Source of the DNA: Bergeyella zoohelcum ATCC 43767 | GTDB taxonomy: Bacteria > Bacteroidota > Bacteroidia > Flavobacteriales > Weeksellaceae | DNA length: 54,720 nt | Direction: 5' to 3' | NCBI RefSeq assembly: GCF_000301075.1 | Contig: NZ_JH932293.1 | Location: 2,096,853-2,151,572, forward strand | The notes under the pieces: generated by a model | What the model saw: only the letters and a program-made list of their open reading frames with translations | Told to the model about the DNA's origin: nothing | Database searches by the model: none | Program-made: the position numbers and the translations under genes | Shown here: positions 25,967-35,972 of the stretch, piece by piece | Layout: each line of letters begins with the position of its first letter | How positions within the stretch are numbered: position 1 is the stretch's first letter

Positions 25967-27304
25967 TTATTCTCTTTCGAAAAGCAGCCTTTCTCCTTTT
26001 CTCTCATCAGAGAAGTTACCATTTTCATAGGCAAGATGCCCATTCACAAAAGTGTGTGTAACTTTAGAATGAAAAACTTCGCCTTCTAATGGACTCCATC
26101 CACACTGATAAAAAATATTATCTTTATTTACGGTATATTCCTGCTCTAAATCCACCAATACCAAATCTGCCTTGTAACCTTCCTTTATAAAGCCTCTTTT
26201 CTCAATATTGAAAAGAATAGCAGGATTATGACACATTTTTTCCACGATTTTTTCCATGGAAATCTTACCCTGTCTATAGGTTTCTAACATTACTAAAAGA
26301 GAATGCTGTACTAACGGTGCCCCCGATGGACATTGAGTATAAGGATTCTGTTTTTCAGCCATGGTATGCGGGGCATGGTCTGTAGCAATCACATCTATTC
26401 TATCATCCAACAATGCCTTCCAAAGCTCATCTTTATCTTTTTGCGTTTTCACTGCTGGATTCCATTTAATAAGCCCTCCTTTGGTATCATAATCTTCATT
26501 GGTAAACCAAAGATGGTGTACACATACCTCAGCAGTAATTTTTTTATCTCTTAAAGGGACATCATTTCGGAAGAGTGCAGTTTCTTTCGCCGTGGAAAGA
26601 TGATAGATATGAAGCCTTGCCCCTGTTTTCTCTGCCAGTTCTACTGCTTTAGATGAGGAAATATAACACGCTTCTTCACTTCTAATCAAATGATGAAACT
26701 TCACAGGAATATCATCTCCATATTTTTCTATATAATCAGCCGTGTTTTTCTTAATGGTAGTTTCATCTTCACAGTGTACACAAATAGGCATTTTGACCTT
26801 AGCGAAAATTTCTTCCAGCGTTTCGGGGTTATCTACCAGCATATTTCCCGTGGAGGAACCGAGGAAAAGTTTTACTGCTGCCACTTCCCTTGGATTGGTT
26901 TTAAGAACTTCTTCCAAATTATCATTGGTACCCCCCATAGAGAAAGAGTAATTAGCAAAAGAAACCTCCTTTGCCCGTTGATATTTTTCTTCCAAAAGTG
27001 TTTGCGTTACGGTATTCGGTACGGTATTGGGTTGATCTATAAATGAAGTTACCCCTCCTGCAATGGCCGCGCGGCTTTCACTCTCTATGGTCGCTTTATG
27101 GGTAAGCCCTGGCTCACGAAAGTGCACTTGGTCATCAATGACCCCCGGAAGAAGATATTTCCCTTCGGCATCAATAACTGTATCCACATTTTCAGTAGAA
27201 AGCGTATTACCGATGCGGACAATAGTATCATTTTCTATAAGGACATCGCCTTGAAAAATAGTATTCTCGTTAACAATTTTTGCTTTTTGGATAAGAGTTT
27301 TCAT
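25967..27304 (-). CDS. pyrC: Dihydroorotase, class I
   Basis: Amidohydrolase that closes carbamoyl-aspartate to dihydroorotate in pyrimidine synthesis. The metal-site motif reads DDQVHFREPG, with Gln where many family members have the first His of DxHxHxR. The metal-bridging Lys is in AAVKLFLGSS, later His ligands are in CVHCEDE and IYHLSTA, and the catalytic Asp is in IATDHAPHT. At 445 aa the length is normal. Allantoinase-type relatives are the main alternative. It is a single gene with a long leader and divergent from the yjdM operon. Confidence 0.92.
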   Translation of the reverse strand: MKTLIQKAKIVNENTIFQGDVLIENDTIVRIGNTLSTENVDTVIDAEGKYLLPGVIDDQVHFREPGLTHKATIESESRAAIAGGVTSFIDQPNTVPNTVTQTLLEEKYQRAKEVSFANYSFSMGGTNDNLEEVLKTNPREVAAVKLFLGSSTGNMLVDNPETLEEIFAKVKMPICVHCEDETTIKKNTADYIEKYGDDIPVKFHHLIRSEEACYISSSKAVELAEKTGARLHIYHLSTAKETALFRNDVPLRDKKITAEVCVHHLWFTNEDYDTKGGLIKWNPAVKTQKDKDELWKALLDDRIDVIATDHAPHTMAEKQNPYTQCPSGAPLVQHSLLVMLETYRQGKISMEKIVEKMCHNPAILFNIEKRGFIKEGYKADLVLVDLEQEYTVNKDNIFYQCGWSPLEGEVFHSKVTHTFVNGHLAYENGNFSDERKGERLLFERE

Positions 27305-27445
27305 TGTTTTATAATGATTTAAAATAGAAAAAAATTAGAGCTAATGAAACATTTATTAATCCCCCACAATATTCGTAAATATTTATCTTACTTACCTTAT
27401 GTACAGCTTTTGGAGATTAAACCTATGCCATTTCATTGTTTTATG

Positions 27446-27453
27446 CAAATATA
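27446..27453 (-). promoter_or_regulatory. Candidate -7 element for dihydroorotase
   Basis: TATATTTG on the minus strand, followed by CAT, matches TAnnTTTG about 140 bases upstream of the gene. The -33 region is weak. The leader of roughly 135 bases is long enough for regulation, but I see no clear attenuator hairpin. Confidence 0.4.
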
Positions 27454-27536
27454 CGATTATAGGATGAAAAATAAAGAAATAAGTCTTTACACTTCCATAA
27501 GCAAAATTTTATTACAAATTTCACCCACTGAAAAAC

Positions 27537-27572
27537 TTTGACTAAAATTTACTAATGTTTTCATTATCTTTG
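27537..27572 (+). promoter_or_regulatory. Promoter of the yjdM operon
   Basis: TATCTTTG (27565-27572, followed by CA) is a perfect TAnnTTTG. A TTTG at 27537-27540 could be -33, although the 24-base spacing is longer than the usual 17-22. The leader to the ATG at 27587 would be very short. Confidence 0.55.
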
Positions 27573-27586
27573 CAAAAAAACATCAT

Positions 27587-27919
27587 ATGAGCGATACGAT
27601 AATTTGCCCAAAGTGCCAATCAGAATACACTTACCCACAAGATAATCTCATGGTTTGTTCCCAATGTTTTCATGAATGGGACCCTTCTGAAATCAATATG
27701 GAAGACGCTGTGATAGACAGCAATGGAAACATTCTTCAAGATGGAGACAGCGTAGTGGTCATCAAAGACCTTCCCGTAAAAGGAGCTCCAAAACCAGTGA
27801 AAGCAGGCACCAAAGTAAAAAACATCCGCCTAAGACCTGACTCTGACCATAATATCGATTGTAAAATAGACGGATTCGGTGCTATGGCACTCAAATCTGA
27901 GTTTGTAAAGAAAGCCTAA
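27587..27919 (+). CDS. yjdM: Zinc-ribbon YjdM/PhnA-family protein
   Basis: 110-aa protein with an N-terminal zinc ribbon (ICPKC...VCSQC) and the C-terminal PhnA domain ([15 protein letters not shown]... [23 protein letters not shown]). Despite the old name PhnA, the E. coli relative is not an established phosphonate hydrolase and the family role is unclear. The membrane-protein gene follows after 8 bp. Confidence 0.93.
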   Translation: MSDTIICPKCQSEYTYPQDNLMVCSQCFHEWDPSEINMEDAVIDSNGNILQDGDSVVVIKDLPVKGAPKPVKAGTKVKNIRLRPDSDHNIDCKIDGFGAMALKSEFVKKA

Positions 27920-27927
27920 ACTGTACT

Positions 27928-28479
27928 ATGTATCCGCTTTTTCATCCGAGAAAATCAAAAAACACCCTTGTAGGACAAATCATCAGAATACTTATCTTCA
28001 TCATGATTTTTTCTATTCTCGGGATGCTTATGCTCTCTCTCTTTCCTCCTTTGTTCAGATACAAAGACGAAATTTTAGAGAGAACTTTTACTATGAATAT
28101 GATTTTGATAGGACTCATCATCATAGGCATTATCCATTTCGTATTTCTTAGAAACAAAAGAAAAAATCAGCAAATAGGAAATATGAGCCTCCACGAAAAC
28201 CATATCCACATCAATGGAAACGATTACCCTTTTAAGCAAATAGAAAAAATACGATTCATAGGGAATGATATTCAAGGGGAATTCAGAGGACTCATCGGTT
28301 ACGGACAAGAAAATGCAGTTTTTATCACACTGAAAAATGGACAAAAAATGGAATTTAATTTCCAACAAACCACTCAAAACCGACTGAAAGAAGATATCCA
28401 CCTACCCTCTCTTTTTAAACATGACATACTTTCAAAAGCCAATTACGATTCTATCTTAAGTAACACCAACTATTACTAA
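27928..28479 (+). CDS. Small membrane protein of unknown function
   Basis: 183 aa. There are two transmembrane segments in the first third (IIRILIFIMIFSILGMLMLSLF and FTMNMILIGLIIIGIIHFVF), then a basic turn (RNKRKNQQ) and a soluble domain of about 110 residues rich in beta-strand (HENHIHINGNDYPFKQIEKIRFIG). The soluble part looks PH-like, but I cannot assign it. It is in an operon with yjdM (8-bp gap). Confidence 0.75.
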   Translation: MYPLFHPRKSKNTLVGQIIRILIFIMIFSILGMLMLSLFPPLFRYKDEILERTFTMNMILIGLIIIGIIHFVFLRNKRKNQQIGNMSLHENHIHINGNDYPFKQIEKIRFIGNDIQGEFRGLIGYGQENAVFITLKNGQKMEFNFQQTTQNRLKEDIHLPSLFKHDILSKANYDSILSNTNYY

Positions 28480-28527
28480 AGTATTTCATTAAACCAGAAA
28501 AACAACGCTTTAATATAATAATACCTC

Positions 28528-29946
28528 ATGCAATCTATCAGTGTTTTTGAAATAATAAAAGTAGGAATAGGTCCTTCTAGTTCTCATACCATGGGGCCGT
28601 GGAATGCTGCAGAAAGTTTTCTTAATCTGATAGAGCATCAGCGTTCCCTAGAAGAAGTAAAAGAGATTTTCGTAGAGTTTTATGGTTCTTTGGCTAAAAC
28701 AGGGATAGGACATGGAACCGATATTGCAGGAATGCTGGGACTTTCAGGCCATGATTTCCGAAGCATTGACACCACAAAAATTAATCAATACATCCAAGAG
28801 ATAAAAACTTCTGAAAAACTCCTCTTGGGTGGAAAACATAGCATCCCTTTCATCTATGGACACCACTTGGTACTCCACATGGACGCTTCCTTAGATTTTC
28901 ATCCTAATGGAATGATTTTCAAAGCCATTTTTCGTGACGGAACTCATTTAGAACAAGATTACTATTCTCTGGGAGGTGGTTTTATCTCTACTCAAGAAGA
29001 AAACTCTATGCAAGAAGTATGCATTCGCACCCTCTACCCTTGCCATAGCGGTAAAGACATCATCAGAAATGTAGAAAAACTGAATATAAATAAAATTTCA
29101 GATCTCGTTTTCCTCAATGAAGAAAGCTGGAGAACAAGAGAGGGAACCCAAAAAGAAGCCCTTTATATATGGGAACAAATCAAGGAATGTATCTATAAAG
29201 GAATGACTCAAGAAGGCATCCTCCCTGGTGGACTAAATGTTTCCAGGAGAGCTGCCAAACTCAGCCAAGCACTACTCAAAAACCAAAGTCATAATAATCC
29301 AGACGAATGGATGACACTGGTAAAAAATAGTGAACAAAATTTTAATAATGTCAATAAATGGGTATCCTGTTTTGCTCTTGCCGTGAATGAAGAAAATGCC
29401 AGTTTCGGAAGAATCATCACTGCACCTACCAATGGTGCAAGTGGAGTAATCCCCGCTGTGCTGATGTACTCCCAAACCTTTACTCCTTACATAGGAGAAG
29501 ACGCCATTATCCGTTTTCTTTTAGTAGCAGGAGAAATAGGTACACTCTTTAAGAAAAACGCCACCATCTCCGCTGCCATGGGGGGATGTCAAGCGGAAAT
29601 AGGCGTTTCCGCAGCCATGGCTGCAGGCGGACTTACCGAAATCATGGGCGGAACTCCCCAGCAAGTGCTTATGGCAGCAGAAATAGCCATGGAACACCAC
29701 TTAGGATTAACCTGCGACCCCATCGCGGGGCTGGTACAGATTCCTTGCATTGAAAGAAATTCTATGGGGGCAATGAAAGCCATTACCGCAGCAAATATCG
29801 CTATGGAAAGCGACCCATCAAAAGCTAAAGTATCATTAGACCAAGTTATTAAGTCTATGTGGGATACCGCTTTAAGTATGAATGAAAGGTTCAAAGAGAC
29901 CTCTGAGGGCGGACTGGCCATTGCCGTCAATGTAGCAGAATGCTAA
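28528..29946 (+). CDS. sdaA: L-serine ammonia-lyase, iron-sulfur type
   Basis: Deaminates L-serine to pyruvate and ammonia with a [4Fe-4S] cluster. The single-chain form, 472 aa, joins a beta-domain opened by [22 protein letters not shown] to the alpha-domain with [16 protein letters not shown]. The cluster Cys are in [20 protein letters not shown] and QIPCIERN. Start ATG at 28528 gives the canonical N-terminus. It is about 50 bp downstream of the membrane-protein gene. Confidence 0.95.
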   Translation: MQSISVFEIIKVGIGPSSSHTMGPWNAAESFLNLIEHQRSLEEVKEIFVEFYGSLAKTGIGHGTDIAGMLGLSGHDFRSIDTTKINQYIQEIKTSEKLLLGGKHSIPFIYGHHLVLHMDASLDFHPNGMIFKAIFRDGTHLEQDYYSLGGGFISTQEENSMQEVCIRTLYPCHSGKDIIRNVEKLNINKISDLVFLNEESWRTREGTQKEALYIWEQIKECIYKGMTQEGILPGGLNVSRRAAKLSQALLKNQSHNNPDEWMTLVKNSEQNFNNVNKWVSCFALAVNEENASFGRIITAPTNGASGVIPAVLMYSQTFTPYIGEDAIIRFLLVAGEIGTLFKKNATISAAMGGCQAEIGVSAAMAAGGLTEIMGGTPQQVLMAAEIAMEHHLGLTCDPIAGLVQIPCIERNSMGAMKAITAANIAMESDPSKAKVSLDQVIKSMWDTALSMNERFKETSEGGLAIAVNVAEC

Positions 29947-30007
29947 CCCGAAAAACATTTTGTAAAATTATCCCTAATTTTGTGGGGCATTGTTACGCTT
30001 ATTTATC

Positions 30008-30643
30008 ATGCAACATTTAGAAAACATTCAAAAATTATTTACTAAACCATTCGTAGAGCATCCACTCATCGAATCTTTTGACATTGGAAAACTCCACATT
30101 TCCTCGGGAAAATTAGTCGCTTGTGACCCCTTGACTACCGCCGATATGCCCGCATTTGAACAAGAATTCCCGAAAGGCGATTTCCAAGTAACACTTCACA
30201 CCGAAAGAGAAAGCAATTGCATCGCTTATATTGAACTCGTTTTTGGGGAGCATCCTATCACAGAATGGAAATTAGCCACATTGCCTAACCAAAACATCCG
30301 TGAGCTAAAAAAAGATGAAATCTTTGGCTATCCAGTACAAAGTGGTATGGGAAGCCTGATGGACATGGAAACACAAATAGAGCTTAATGAGCTAGAAAAA
30401 ACTTTATTTGAAAGAAAAGGAGATGACTACATGGGCATCTACGAAGAATTTTTCCACCCATATTTCTTTGATAATAATGGAGCAATAGACCAATATGCTT
30501 TCCTTTCTCCTGCTGACAATGAAAAAAATATCGTTGCCTTCGAGGCAGGAATGGGTGAAGGGTTGTATGCTAGCTATATCGGATTGGACCAAAATGGAAA
30601 ACCCCAAAAGTTCATCACTGAATTTATAGAGATTGCAGGATAA
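30008..30643 (+). CDS. DUF4241 domain protein
   Basis: Cytoplasmic protein of about 211 aa matching the DUF4241 pattern: IGKLHISSGKLVACDPLTT near the N-terminus, a central PVQSGMGSLMDMETQ and a C-terminal VAFEAGMGEGLYASYIGLD. The biochemical function is unknown; some relatives occur with polymorphic-toxin immunity genes. I start at the Met of MQHLENI; six earlier codons exist. A TAATTTTG at 29975-29982 could be its -7 element. The next gene overlaps by one base (TAATG). Confidence 0.85.
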   Translation: MQHLENIQKLFTKPFVEHPLIESFDIGKLHISSGKLVACDPLTTADMPAFEQEFPKGDFQVTLHTERESNCIAYIELVFGEHPITEWKLATLPNQNIRELKKDEIFGYPVQSGMGSLMDMETQIELNELEKTLFERKGDDYMGIYEEFFHPYFFDNNGAIDQYAFLSPADNEKNIVAFEAGMGEGLYASYIGLDQNGKPQKFITEFIEIAG

Positions 30644-31551
30644 TGAAAGTAAAAAACATCAACATCAGTACTGAAAAACCTAAAATAGTAGTGGTAGGAA
30701 GCTCGTCACTAGACAGAGTCATCAATACCGAAAAAACACCTCTACCCAACGAAACCCTTTTGGCATGTTCCAGCGAAAATTACTATGGAGGAAAAGGAGC
30801 CAACCAAGCAGTAGCCTGTGCTAGACTAGGAGCTCAAGTCCATTTCATCGGTTCTGTAGGTATGGAGCCTGTGGGACAACAAATCCTTAGACATCTGGTA
30901 GATGAAGGTATTAATGTAGGGTTTGTCAATGAAAGTCCGTACTCCGAATCGGGGAAAGCCTATGTACTTGCAGCGGAAAACCAAAATACCATAGTAGTAG
31001 TTCCTTCTGCCAATAATGACCTAAAAACAGCTCACATCATTCAAGCAGAAAAAGCCATAGAAAAAGCCGATTGGTTACTGATACAAATGGAAATTCCACT
31101 TGAAGTCATTTTTTTCACTATTAATTATGCCTTTAAGCATAAGATAAAAATTGGACTTTACGCCTCGCCCGCCAAAAAGCTTCCCTATGACATTATTGAA
31201 AAAGTAAACTTTATCATCGCAAAAGAATCTGAACTTACTACACTGTTTGGAGAAAATGCTACCACTGAAGAACTTCTCAAAAAGTATTCAGAGAAATTAT
31301 TCATCCGTAACAACGCCAATGAAACCACTTACTGGCATAAAGATGGAATACTGAAAACCGAAAGGAAAGAACACGAACACACCCTCCAAAAAATGGGAAT
31401 GGGAGACGCATTTACGGCAGGATTCACCATTGCCCTATCCCATCAAAACTCCATTGAAGAGAGTGTAAAATTCGGAAATGAAATTGCCAATGAAGTATCC
31501 AAACATAAGGGACCACAAAGAGGGCTTCCTAAATTAGAGAGTTTAAAGTAA
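30643..31551 (+). CDS. PfkB-family sugar kinase (ribokinase-like)
   Basis: 302-aa kinase. The N-terminal PfkB signature is YYGGKGANQAVACARLGA, an N-(A/S)-ND substrate region appears as VVPSANNDL, and the C-terminal anion-hole and catalytic-Asp motif is GMGDAFTAGF, where most members have GAGD. Ribokinase is the closest match, but substrate specificity cannot be fixed from sequence. It is coupled to the DUF4241 gene by a TAATG overlap and ends at a shared terminator. Confidence 0.88.
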   Translation: MKVKNINISTEKPKIVVVGSSSLDRVINTEKTPLPNETLLACSSENYYGGKGANQAVACARLGAQVHFIGSVGMEPVGQQILRHLVDEGINVGFVNESPYSESGKAYVLAAENQNTIVVVPSANNDLKTAHIIQAEKAIEKADWLLIQMEIPLEVIFFTINYAFKHKIKIGLYASPAKKLPYDIIEKVNFIIAKESELTTLFGENATTEELLKKYSEKLFIRNNANETTYWHKDGILKTERKEHEHTLQKMGMGDAFTAGFTIALSHQNSIEESVKFGNEIANEVSKHKGPQRGLPKLESLK

Positions 31552-31598
31552 TAATACCACTTGTATTTTAATTTAAAACTATTCAAACGCTGATAAAC

Positions 31599-31638
31599 AA
31601 AAATCGAGACTGCAATCATTATGCAGTCTCGATTTTTT
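31599..31638. terminator. Bidirectional terminator between kinase and TonB receptor
   Basis: A 16-bp stem, AAAAATCGAGACTGCA (31599-31614) with 31622-31637, surrounds a 7-base loop. A and T tails on opposite sides let it end both convergent transcripts. Confidence 0.9.
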
Positions 31639-31655
31639 AGTGATATGAATACGAT

Positions 31656-34205
31656 TTAAAAGTGGAATGATAAGCTGGTGGACCATGTTCTACCGAATCC
31701 GAAGTACACTCTATTTCCTGTATCTATACCTTTGTATTTTTTTCCTGTCGCATTTTTATCTCCTTCAAAAATACTTGTAGCACCATCGGCAATATAGGTG
31801 GTGTCTAATAGGTTATTCACATTTGCTCCAATGGTAAAGTATTCTTTAGAGTTTTTCAATTTCAGTTTATATGAAATCCCTACATCTAGCAAGTTATAGT
31901 CAGGCAACTGAAGTACCCCTTTATTTTGGCTGGCTTGGTTAGCGAAGGTGGCTATATCAATAGAAGAATACAACTTACCTACATATCTCCATGTACCATA
32001 AACTCTAAGGTCTTCCACTGGTTTGATGGTCATTCCTAATGAAGCTGTCAGCTGAGGAATACTATTACTTTCAGACCCTGCTACTTTTACATTATCCAGA
32101 TAAAGCGTAGAAGAATTAGACCCTCCTGCTACTTCTATCGCATTATTATTTTCATCAAAAGCGGTACCTGTAGGGTTTCCTTTATATCTGAAGTCTCCTA
32201 GGGAGAACATTCCTTGGAGCTCTAGGTATTTTCCTAATTTATAGGTAGCATCTACTTCTACCCCTGTATGAAGCTGAGTAATACCGTTAATCTCTGCATA
32301 TCCTCTTACAGTAGAACCATCGAGAAGGGTGAAATCTTGATTTCTTCTCAGCCAACGGTCTTTCCATTCTGTTCTATAGACATTCACATTGGCATTGAAA
32401 TGGGAAGAACGGAATCCGTAGCCCAATTCAGCGGAGAAAATCTTCTCATTGGTCAATGTAGCATTCAACACCTGACGGTTACTAGGATACACTGCATTCA
32501 TAAAAGGTTGCTTGCTATAATACCCAATATTGGCAAAAACATTATTATTTCTGTTGATGTTATAGTTGGCACCCCCTTTTAAGTTATAGCCTAAAATGTT
32601 TTTAAATCCTGTTTTGGTGTTTACGGTTTTACCTTGCTGAACTGTAACCCCATCTACCACGAAGTGATCTATTCTCTGGTAAGCTTGGTTAGATATAGAG
32701 CCTTGGAAGAAAGCTGAGAAACCGTCTTTAGCATACTCCACTTGTCCGAAACCGCTGTACCATAGTACCTCTCCGTCATTAGAATAACCTACTTGCTGCT
32801 CTAGTGGGGTGTTTTTCCCTCCGAATGGGTTCCAAGAAAGTTTTTTATAATCAATATTAGGAGAAGTAATCACATAAGGCGTTACATTTCCATTGTTTTT
32901 TTCTTTATAGCCATTTGCTCCGTAGAGATCAGAAATCACTTGGTAGTGATATCCATAGTAATATCTATTATCTGTACCGATGGAGAAATTCCAATGGTCA
33001 TTCACCTGATGATTAAAGTTAATTAAAGCACCATACCAGTCGTGGGAGTTAATAGATGCTCTTCTCACTAACGTAGCCCCTGGGTTTGCGGTATGTGCAT
33101 CTACGGCTGCATTAGCTGCAAAGATAGCATCATAGTTGATTTGTCCAGAAGCATCTAGGAAATCACTTGTTCTTTTATTGTTTACTTTTCCTATTTCTCC
33201 CAGTCCACCTCCTCTACCATTAGAGGCATAGAATACGGAGCTCAATTTAGATTTAGAATTGATATTCCAGTCCCAGTTGAGCATCATTACTGGTTTAGCG
33301 TAGAAATTCCCTCTGTTGGATAGGGCTATTTTTCTTCCGTTGTTATCAGTATAATATCCGAAGTCAGAGTTATAGCGTCTATACGGTGTGCCATCATTGG
33401 CAGGATTGTATTTAATATAATTAGCAATAGAAGGAGCATAGCTTCTTTGGTCATGCCATTGTGGTGCAGAAGTAATGGAAAACTGGAAGTTATGCTTTCT
33501 GTTCGGCTGGAAACCTAATGCGAAATAGTAAGTATATGCTTCATAGTCTGTATGGTCTATATAAGTAGAACCCGTTTGGCGTCCCATTAAGAATGAAGAA
33601 GACCATCCGTTTTCAGATTTCCCCGTATTGTAGGCAAATGAAGTTTTCAGATAGTCATTATTCCCGATGCCTAATCTCACCACTCCGCCTTTTTTCATAT
33701 CGGCAGTTCTGGTGATAAAGTTCATGGTTCCTCCTACGGAAGCAATTGCCAATTTAGAAGACCCCAGTCCTCTCTGTACCTGAATGGTGCTGGTAACATC
33801 TGAAAGCCCCGTCCAGTTAGAGAAATACACTTTCCCTCCTTCCATATCATTCACAGGCATACCGTTTACCATTACCGCGATGTTTCTAGACTCAAACCCT
33901 CTCATGGTAATACCACCATCTCCGAAACCTCCACCAGACTTGGTAGCATATACGGAAGGAGTGGTGTTCAAGATTTCTGGTAATTCTTGATTCCCCAATC
34001 TTTCAATGATTTGAGCTGATCTTACATTAGATACGGCAACTGGTGTTTTTCTATCTTTTGCAATGTCCACCACCCCGCGGATAACCACCTGCTCTATGTC
34101 TTTAGAGCTAGAAAGCGTGTCTTGGGTGTTTTGTGCAAAATAGATACTCGCTGTGGATAGCGTAACTACAGATGCCAAGAGTTTTTTTCCAAACATAGTT
34201 TTCAT
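31656..34205 (-). CDS. TonB-dependent outer-membrane receptor
   Basis: 849-aa receptor for active uptake across the outer membrane. A signal peptide (KLLASVVTLSTASIYFAQ) is followed by a short TonB-box-like stretch, SSKDIEQVVIRGV. The plug domain contains RSAQIIERLGNQELPEILNTTPSVYATKSGGGFGDGGITMRG-type segments ending at GTMNFIT. About 22 beta-strands follow, ending in WSTSLSFHF with the terminal aromatic. No carboxypeptidase-like N-terminal extension is present, so it is not a SusC type with that domain. The ligand is unknown. It stands alone; the leader region 34206-34418 has no clean TAnnTTTG on the minus strand. Confidence 0.93.
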   Translation of the reverse strand: MKTMFGKKLLASVVTLSTASIYFAQNTQDTLSSSKDIEQVVIRGVVDIAKDRKTPVAVSNVRSAQIIERLGNQELPEILNTTPSVYATKSGGGFGDGGITMRGFESRNIAVMVNGMPVNDMEGGKVYFSNWTGLSDVTSTIQVQRGLGSSKLAIASVGGTMNFITRTADMKKGGVVRLGIGNNDYLKTSFAYNTGKSENGWSSSFLMGRQTGSTYIDHTDYEAYTYYFALGFQPNRKHNFQFSITSAPQWHDQRSYAPSIANYIKYNPANDGTPYRRYNSDFGYYTDNNGRKIALSNRGNFYAKPVMMLNWDWNINSKSKLSSVFYASNGRGGGLGEIGKVNNKRTSDFLDASGQINYDAIFAANAAVDAHTANPGATLVRRASINSHDWYGALINFNHQVNDHWNFSIGTDNRYYYGYHYQVISDLYGANGYKEKNNGNVTPYVITSPNIDYKKLSWNPFGGKNTPLEQQVGYSNDGEVLWYSGFGQVEYAKDGFSAFFQGSISNQAYQRIDHFVVDGVTVQQGKTVNTKTGFKNILGYNLKGGANYNINRNNNVFANIGYYSKQPFMNAVYPSNRQVLNATLTNEKIFSAELGYGFRSSHFNANVNVYRTEWKDRWLRRNQDFTLLDGSTVRGYAEINGITQLHTGVEVDATYKLGKYLELQGMFSLGDFRYKGNPTGTAFDENNNAIEVAGGSNSSTLYLDNVKVAGSESNSIPQLTASLGMTIKPVEDLRVYGTWRYVGKLYSSIDIATFANQASQNKGVLQLPDYNLLDVGISYKLKLKNSKEYFTIGANVNNLLDTTYIADGATSIFEGDKNATGKKYKGIDTGNRVYFGFGRTWSTSLSFHF

Positions 34206-34387
34206 ATTATCTATTCATTATTTTTTGCAAAAATCGGTATAATTTGCCGAGTTCCTATTAACGATAAGTTAATTTTGCCCCACAAATTTCGATAAAATGA
34301 CAAAAATCATAATGAGAGGTGAGAAATTAGAACTGAGAGATGAGAAAAAGCTAATGGCTAATTGCCAACAGCCTATAAAAAAATCAT

Positions 34388-34395
34388 TACATTTG
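34388..34395 (+). promoter_or_regulatory. -7 element for ddl
   Basis: TACATTTG, followed by TGC, is a perfect TAnnTTTG 23 bases before the ddl ATG. A TTG about 23 bases upstream is the only -33 candidate. A word GCTAATGGCTAATTGCCAA just upstream belongs to the dispersed repeat vocabulary seen also around 39815 and 40225. Confidence 0.55.
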
Positions 34396-34418
34396 TGCAT
34401 TCTCTTTAGCTTATCATC

Positions 34419-35399
34419 ATGGAAAAGAAAAATATAGCAGTAGTAATGGGAGGTTATTCTGGTGAATACAAAGTCTCCTTAAAAAGTGGCGAACTGATTT
34501 TTGATTCTTTAGACAGAAATCTGTACCGTGTTTTTAAAGTAGTGATTTTAGAAAACGAATGGTACCTCTTGGGCGATAATGGTGAGAAATATCCCATCTT
34601 GAAAGAAGATTTTTCTGCAATGGTACATCATGAAAAAATTCGTTTTGATGTTTGTTTTAATACCATCCACGGTAAACCTGGAGAAAATGGAGAGCTCCAA
34701 GCGTACTGGAATATCATTGGGCAGAAATATACGGGCTGTAATTTCTACCAAAGTGCTTTGACTTTTAATAAAAAAGACACACTGGCAGTACTTGCCAAAT
34801 ACGGTGTTCCTTCGGCAGAAAGCGTCTATCTAAGAAAAGGCGAAAGCTATGATACCGATGAAATTCTGAGCATAGTGGGGCTTCCTTGTTTCGTAAAACC
34901 CAACCAAAGTGGCTCTTCACTCGGTATATCTAAGGTAAAAGCCAAGGAAGAATTTGAAAAAGCCATTGCTCTTGCATTTGATGAAGATGAGGAAATCCTC
35001 ATTGAGCGTTTCTTAGATGGCACAGAAGTTTCCGTAGGTGTGGTGGACTTCCAAGGCGAAACCACTGTAGTGGGCATCACGGAAATTTTTTCTGAAAATG
35101 AATTCTTTGATTACCAAGCCAAATATGAAGGTGCTTCTCAAGAGATAACGCCTGCAAGACTAGATGATGAAACGCGTGAGAAAGTAGAAAAAATAGCTAA
35201 AAGAGCCTATGATGCTCTCGGAATGACGGGCTTTTCTAGAAGTGAATACATCATCGTAAACGGAGAACCCTATATGCTAGAAATGAATACCAACCCAGGC
35301 TTCTCCTCTGCCAGCATACTGCCCCAGCAGGCAAAGCACTATGGCATCTCTATCCAAGACCTATGCGGAAACGAGGTGGAAAAAGCATTGGCAAAGTAA
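34419..35399 (+). CDS. ddl: D-alanine--D-alanine ligase
   Basis: ATP-grasp ligase that makes the D-Ala-D-Ala dipeptide for peptidoglycan. Landmarks are VVMGGYSGEYKVSLKSG, NTIHGKPGENGELQ, FVKPNQSGSSLGISKV, EEILIERFLDGTEVSVGV and EMNTNPGFSSASILP with magnesium ligands. At 326 aa the length fits. coaD follows after about 40 bp. Confidence 0.96.
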   Translation: MEKKNIAVVMGGYSGEYKVSLKSGELIFDSLDRNLYRVFKVVILENEWYLLGDNGEKYPILKEDFSAMVHHEKIRFDVCFNTIHGKPGENGELQAYWNIIGQKYTGCNFYQSALTFNKKDTLAVLAKYGVPSAESVYLRKGESYDTDEILSIVGLPCFVKPNQSGSSLGISKVKAKEEFEKAIALAFDEDEEILIERFLDGTEVSVGVVDFQGETTVVGITEIFSENEFFDYQAKYEGASQEITPARLDDETREKVEKIAKRAYDALGMTGFSRSEYIIVNGEPYMLEMNTNPGFSSASILPQQAKHYGISIQDLCGNEVEKALAK

Positions 35400-35440
35400 A
35401 TTTAGACTGCCCCCAACATGAATATTAAGATAGTATAAGA

Positions 35441-35899
35441 ATGAAAATAGCGGTTTTTCCAGGGTCTTTTGACCCTATTACCTTAGGACATTATGATATT
35501 ATAGAGAGAGCATCTTCTTTATTTGATAAGCTCATCATCGCCATTGGGCAAAACTCTCAGAAGAAATACATGTTTCCATTAGAAAAAAGAATGGAATTTA
35601 TTGCCCAGTCCACGGCACATTTCGGGAATGTAGAGGTAGATCATTTTGAAGGGCTTACGGTGGATTATTGTTTAGAGAAAAACGCCCAGTTCATCCTGAG
35701 AGGACTGAGAAATCCTGCCGATTTTGAATTTGAAAAGGCCATTGCTCATACCAATAGAACCCTTGCCCACCGCAAATTAGAAACGGTATTCCTGCTCACT
35801 TCCTCGGGAAAATCTTTTATCAGCAGTAGCATTGTAAGGGAAATCATCAATCATGGTGGCGAATACGAACTGCTGGTACCGCCATCTGTACGGGTGTAG
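35441..35899 (+). CDS. coaD: Phosphopantetheine adenylyltransferase
   Basis: Penultimate step of coenzyme A synthesis: 4'-phosphopantetheine plus ATP to dephospho-CoA. The nucleotidyltransferase (T/H)xGH motif is in FPGSFDPITLGHYDII, with LRGLRNPADFEFE and SSGKSFISSSIVREI near the C-terminus. 152 aa is typical. It is co-directional with ddl and followed by a terminator. Confidence 0.96.
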   Translation: MKIAVFPGSFDPITLGHYDIIERASSLFDKLIIAIGQNSQKKYMFPLEKRMEFIAQSTAHFGNVEVDHFEGLTVDYCLEKNAQFILRGLRNPADFEFEKAIAHTNRTLAHRKLETVFLLTSSGKSFISSSIVREIINHGGEYELLVPPSVRV

Positions 35900-35921
35900 C
35901 CCTCCAGTGTAAGAAGAAAAT

Positions 35922-35963
35922 AAAAAAGATTGCCAACACTCAGTGCATTGGCAATCTTTTTTT
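35922..35963 (+). terminator. Terminator after coaD
   Basis: AAAAAAGATTGCCAA (35922-35936) pairs with TTGGCAATCTTTTTT (35948-35962) across an 11-base loop and is followed by T. It can also serve the convergent gene whose stop is at 35973. Confidence 0.9.
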
Positions 35964-35972
35964 AGTGGTACA

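Noticed and set aside
27100-27150. Gln replacing the first His of the dihydroorotase metal motif (DDQVHFR)
   Set aside because: As far as I know this form is usual in Bacteroidota dihydroorotases, so it is not a sign of lost activity.
30643-31551. GMGD instead of GAGD in the sugar kinase as an inactivating change
   Set aside because: The catalytic Asp is kept and Ala-to-Met at this site is tolerated in the family as far as I can judge; no basis to call it broken.
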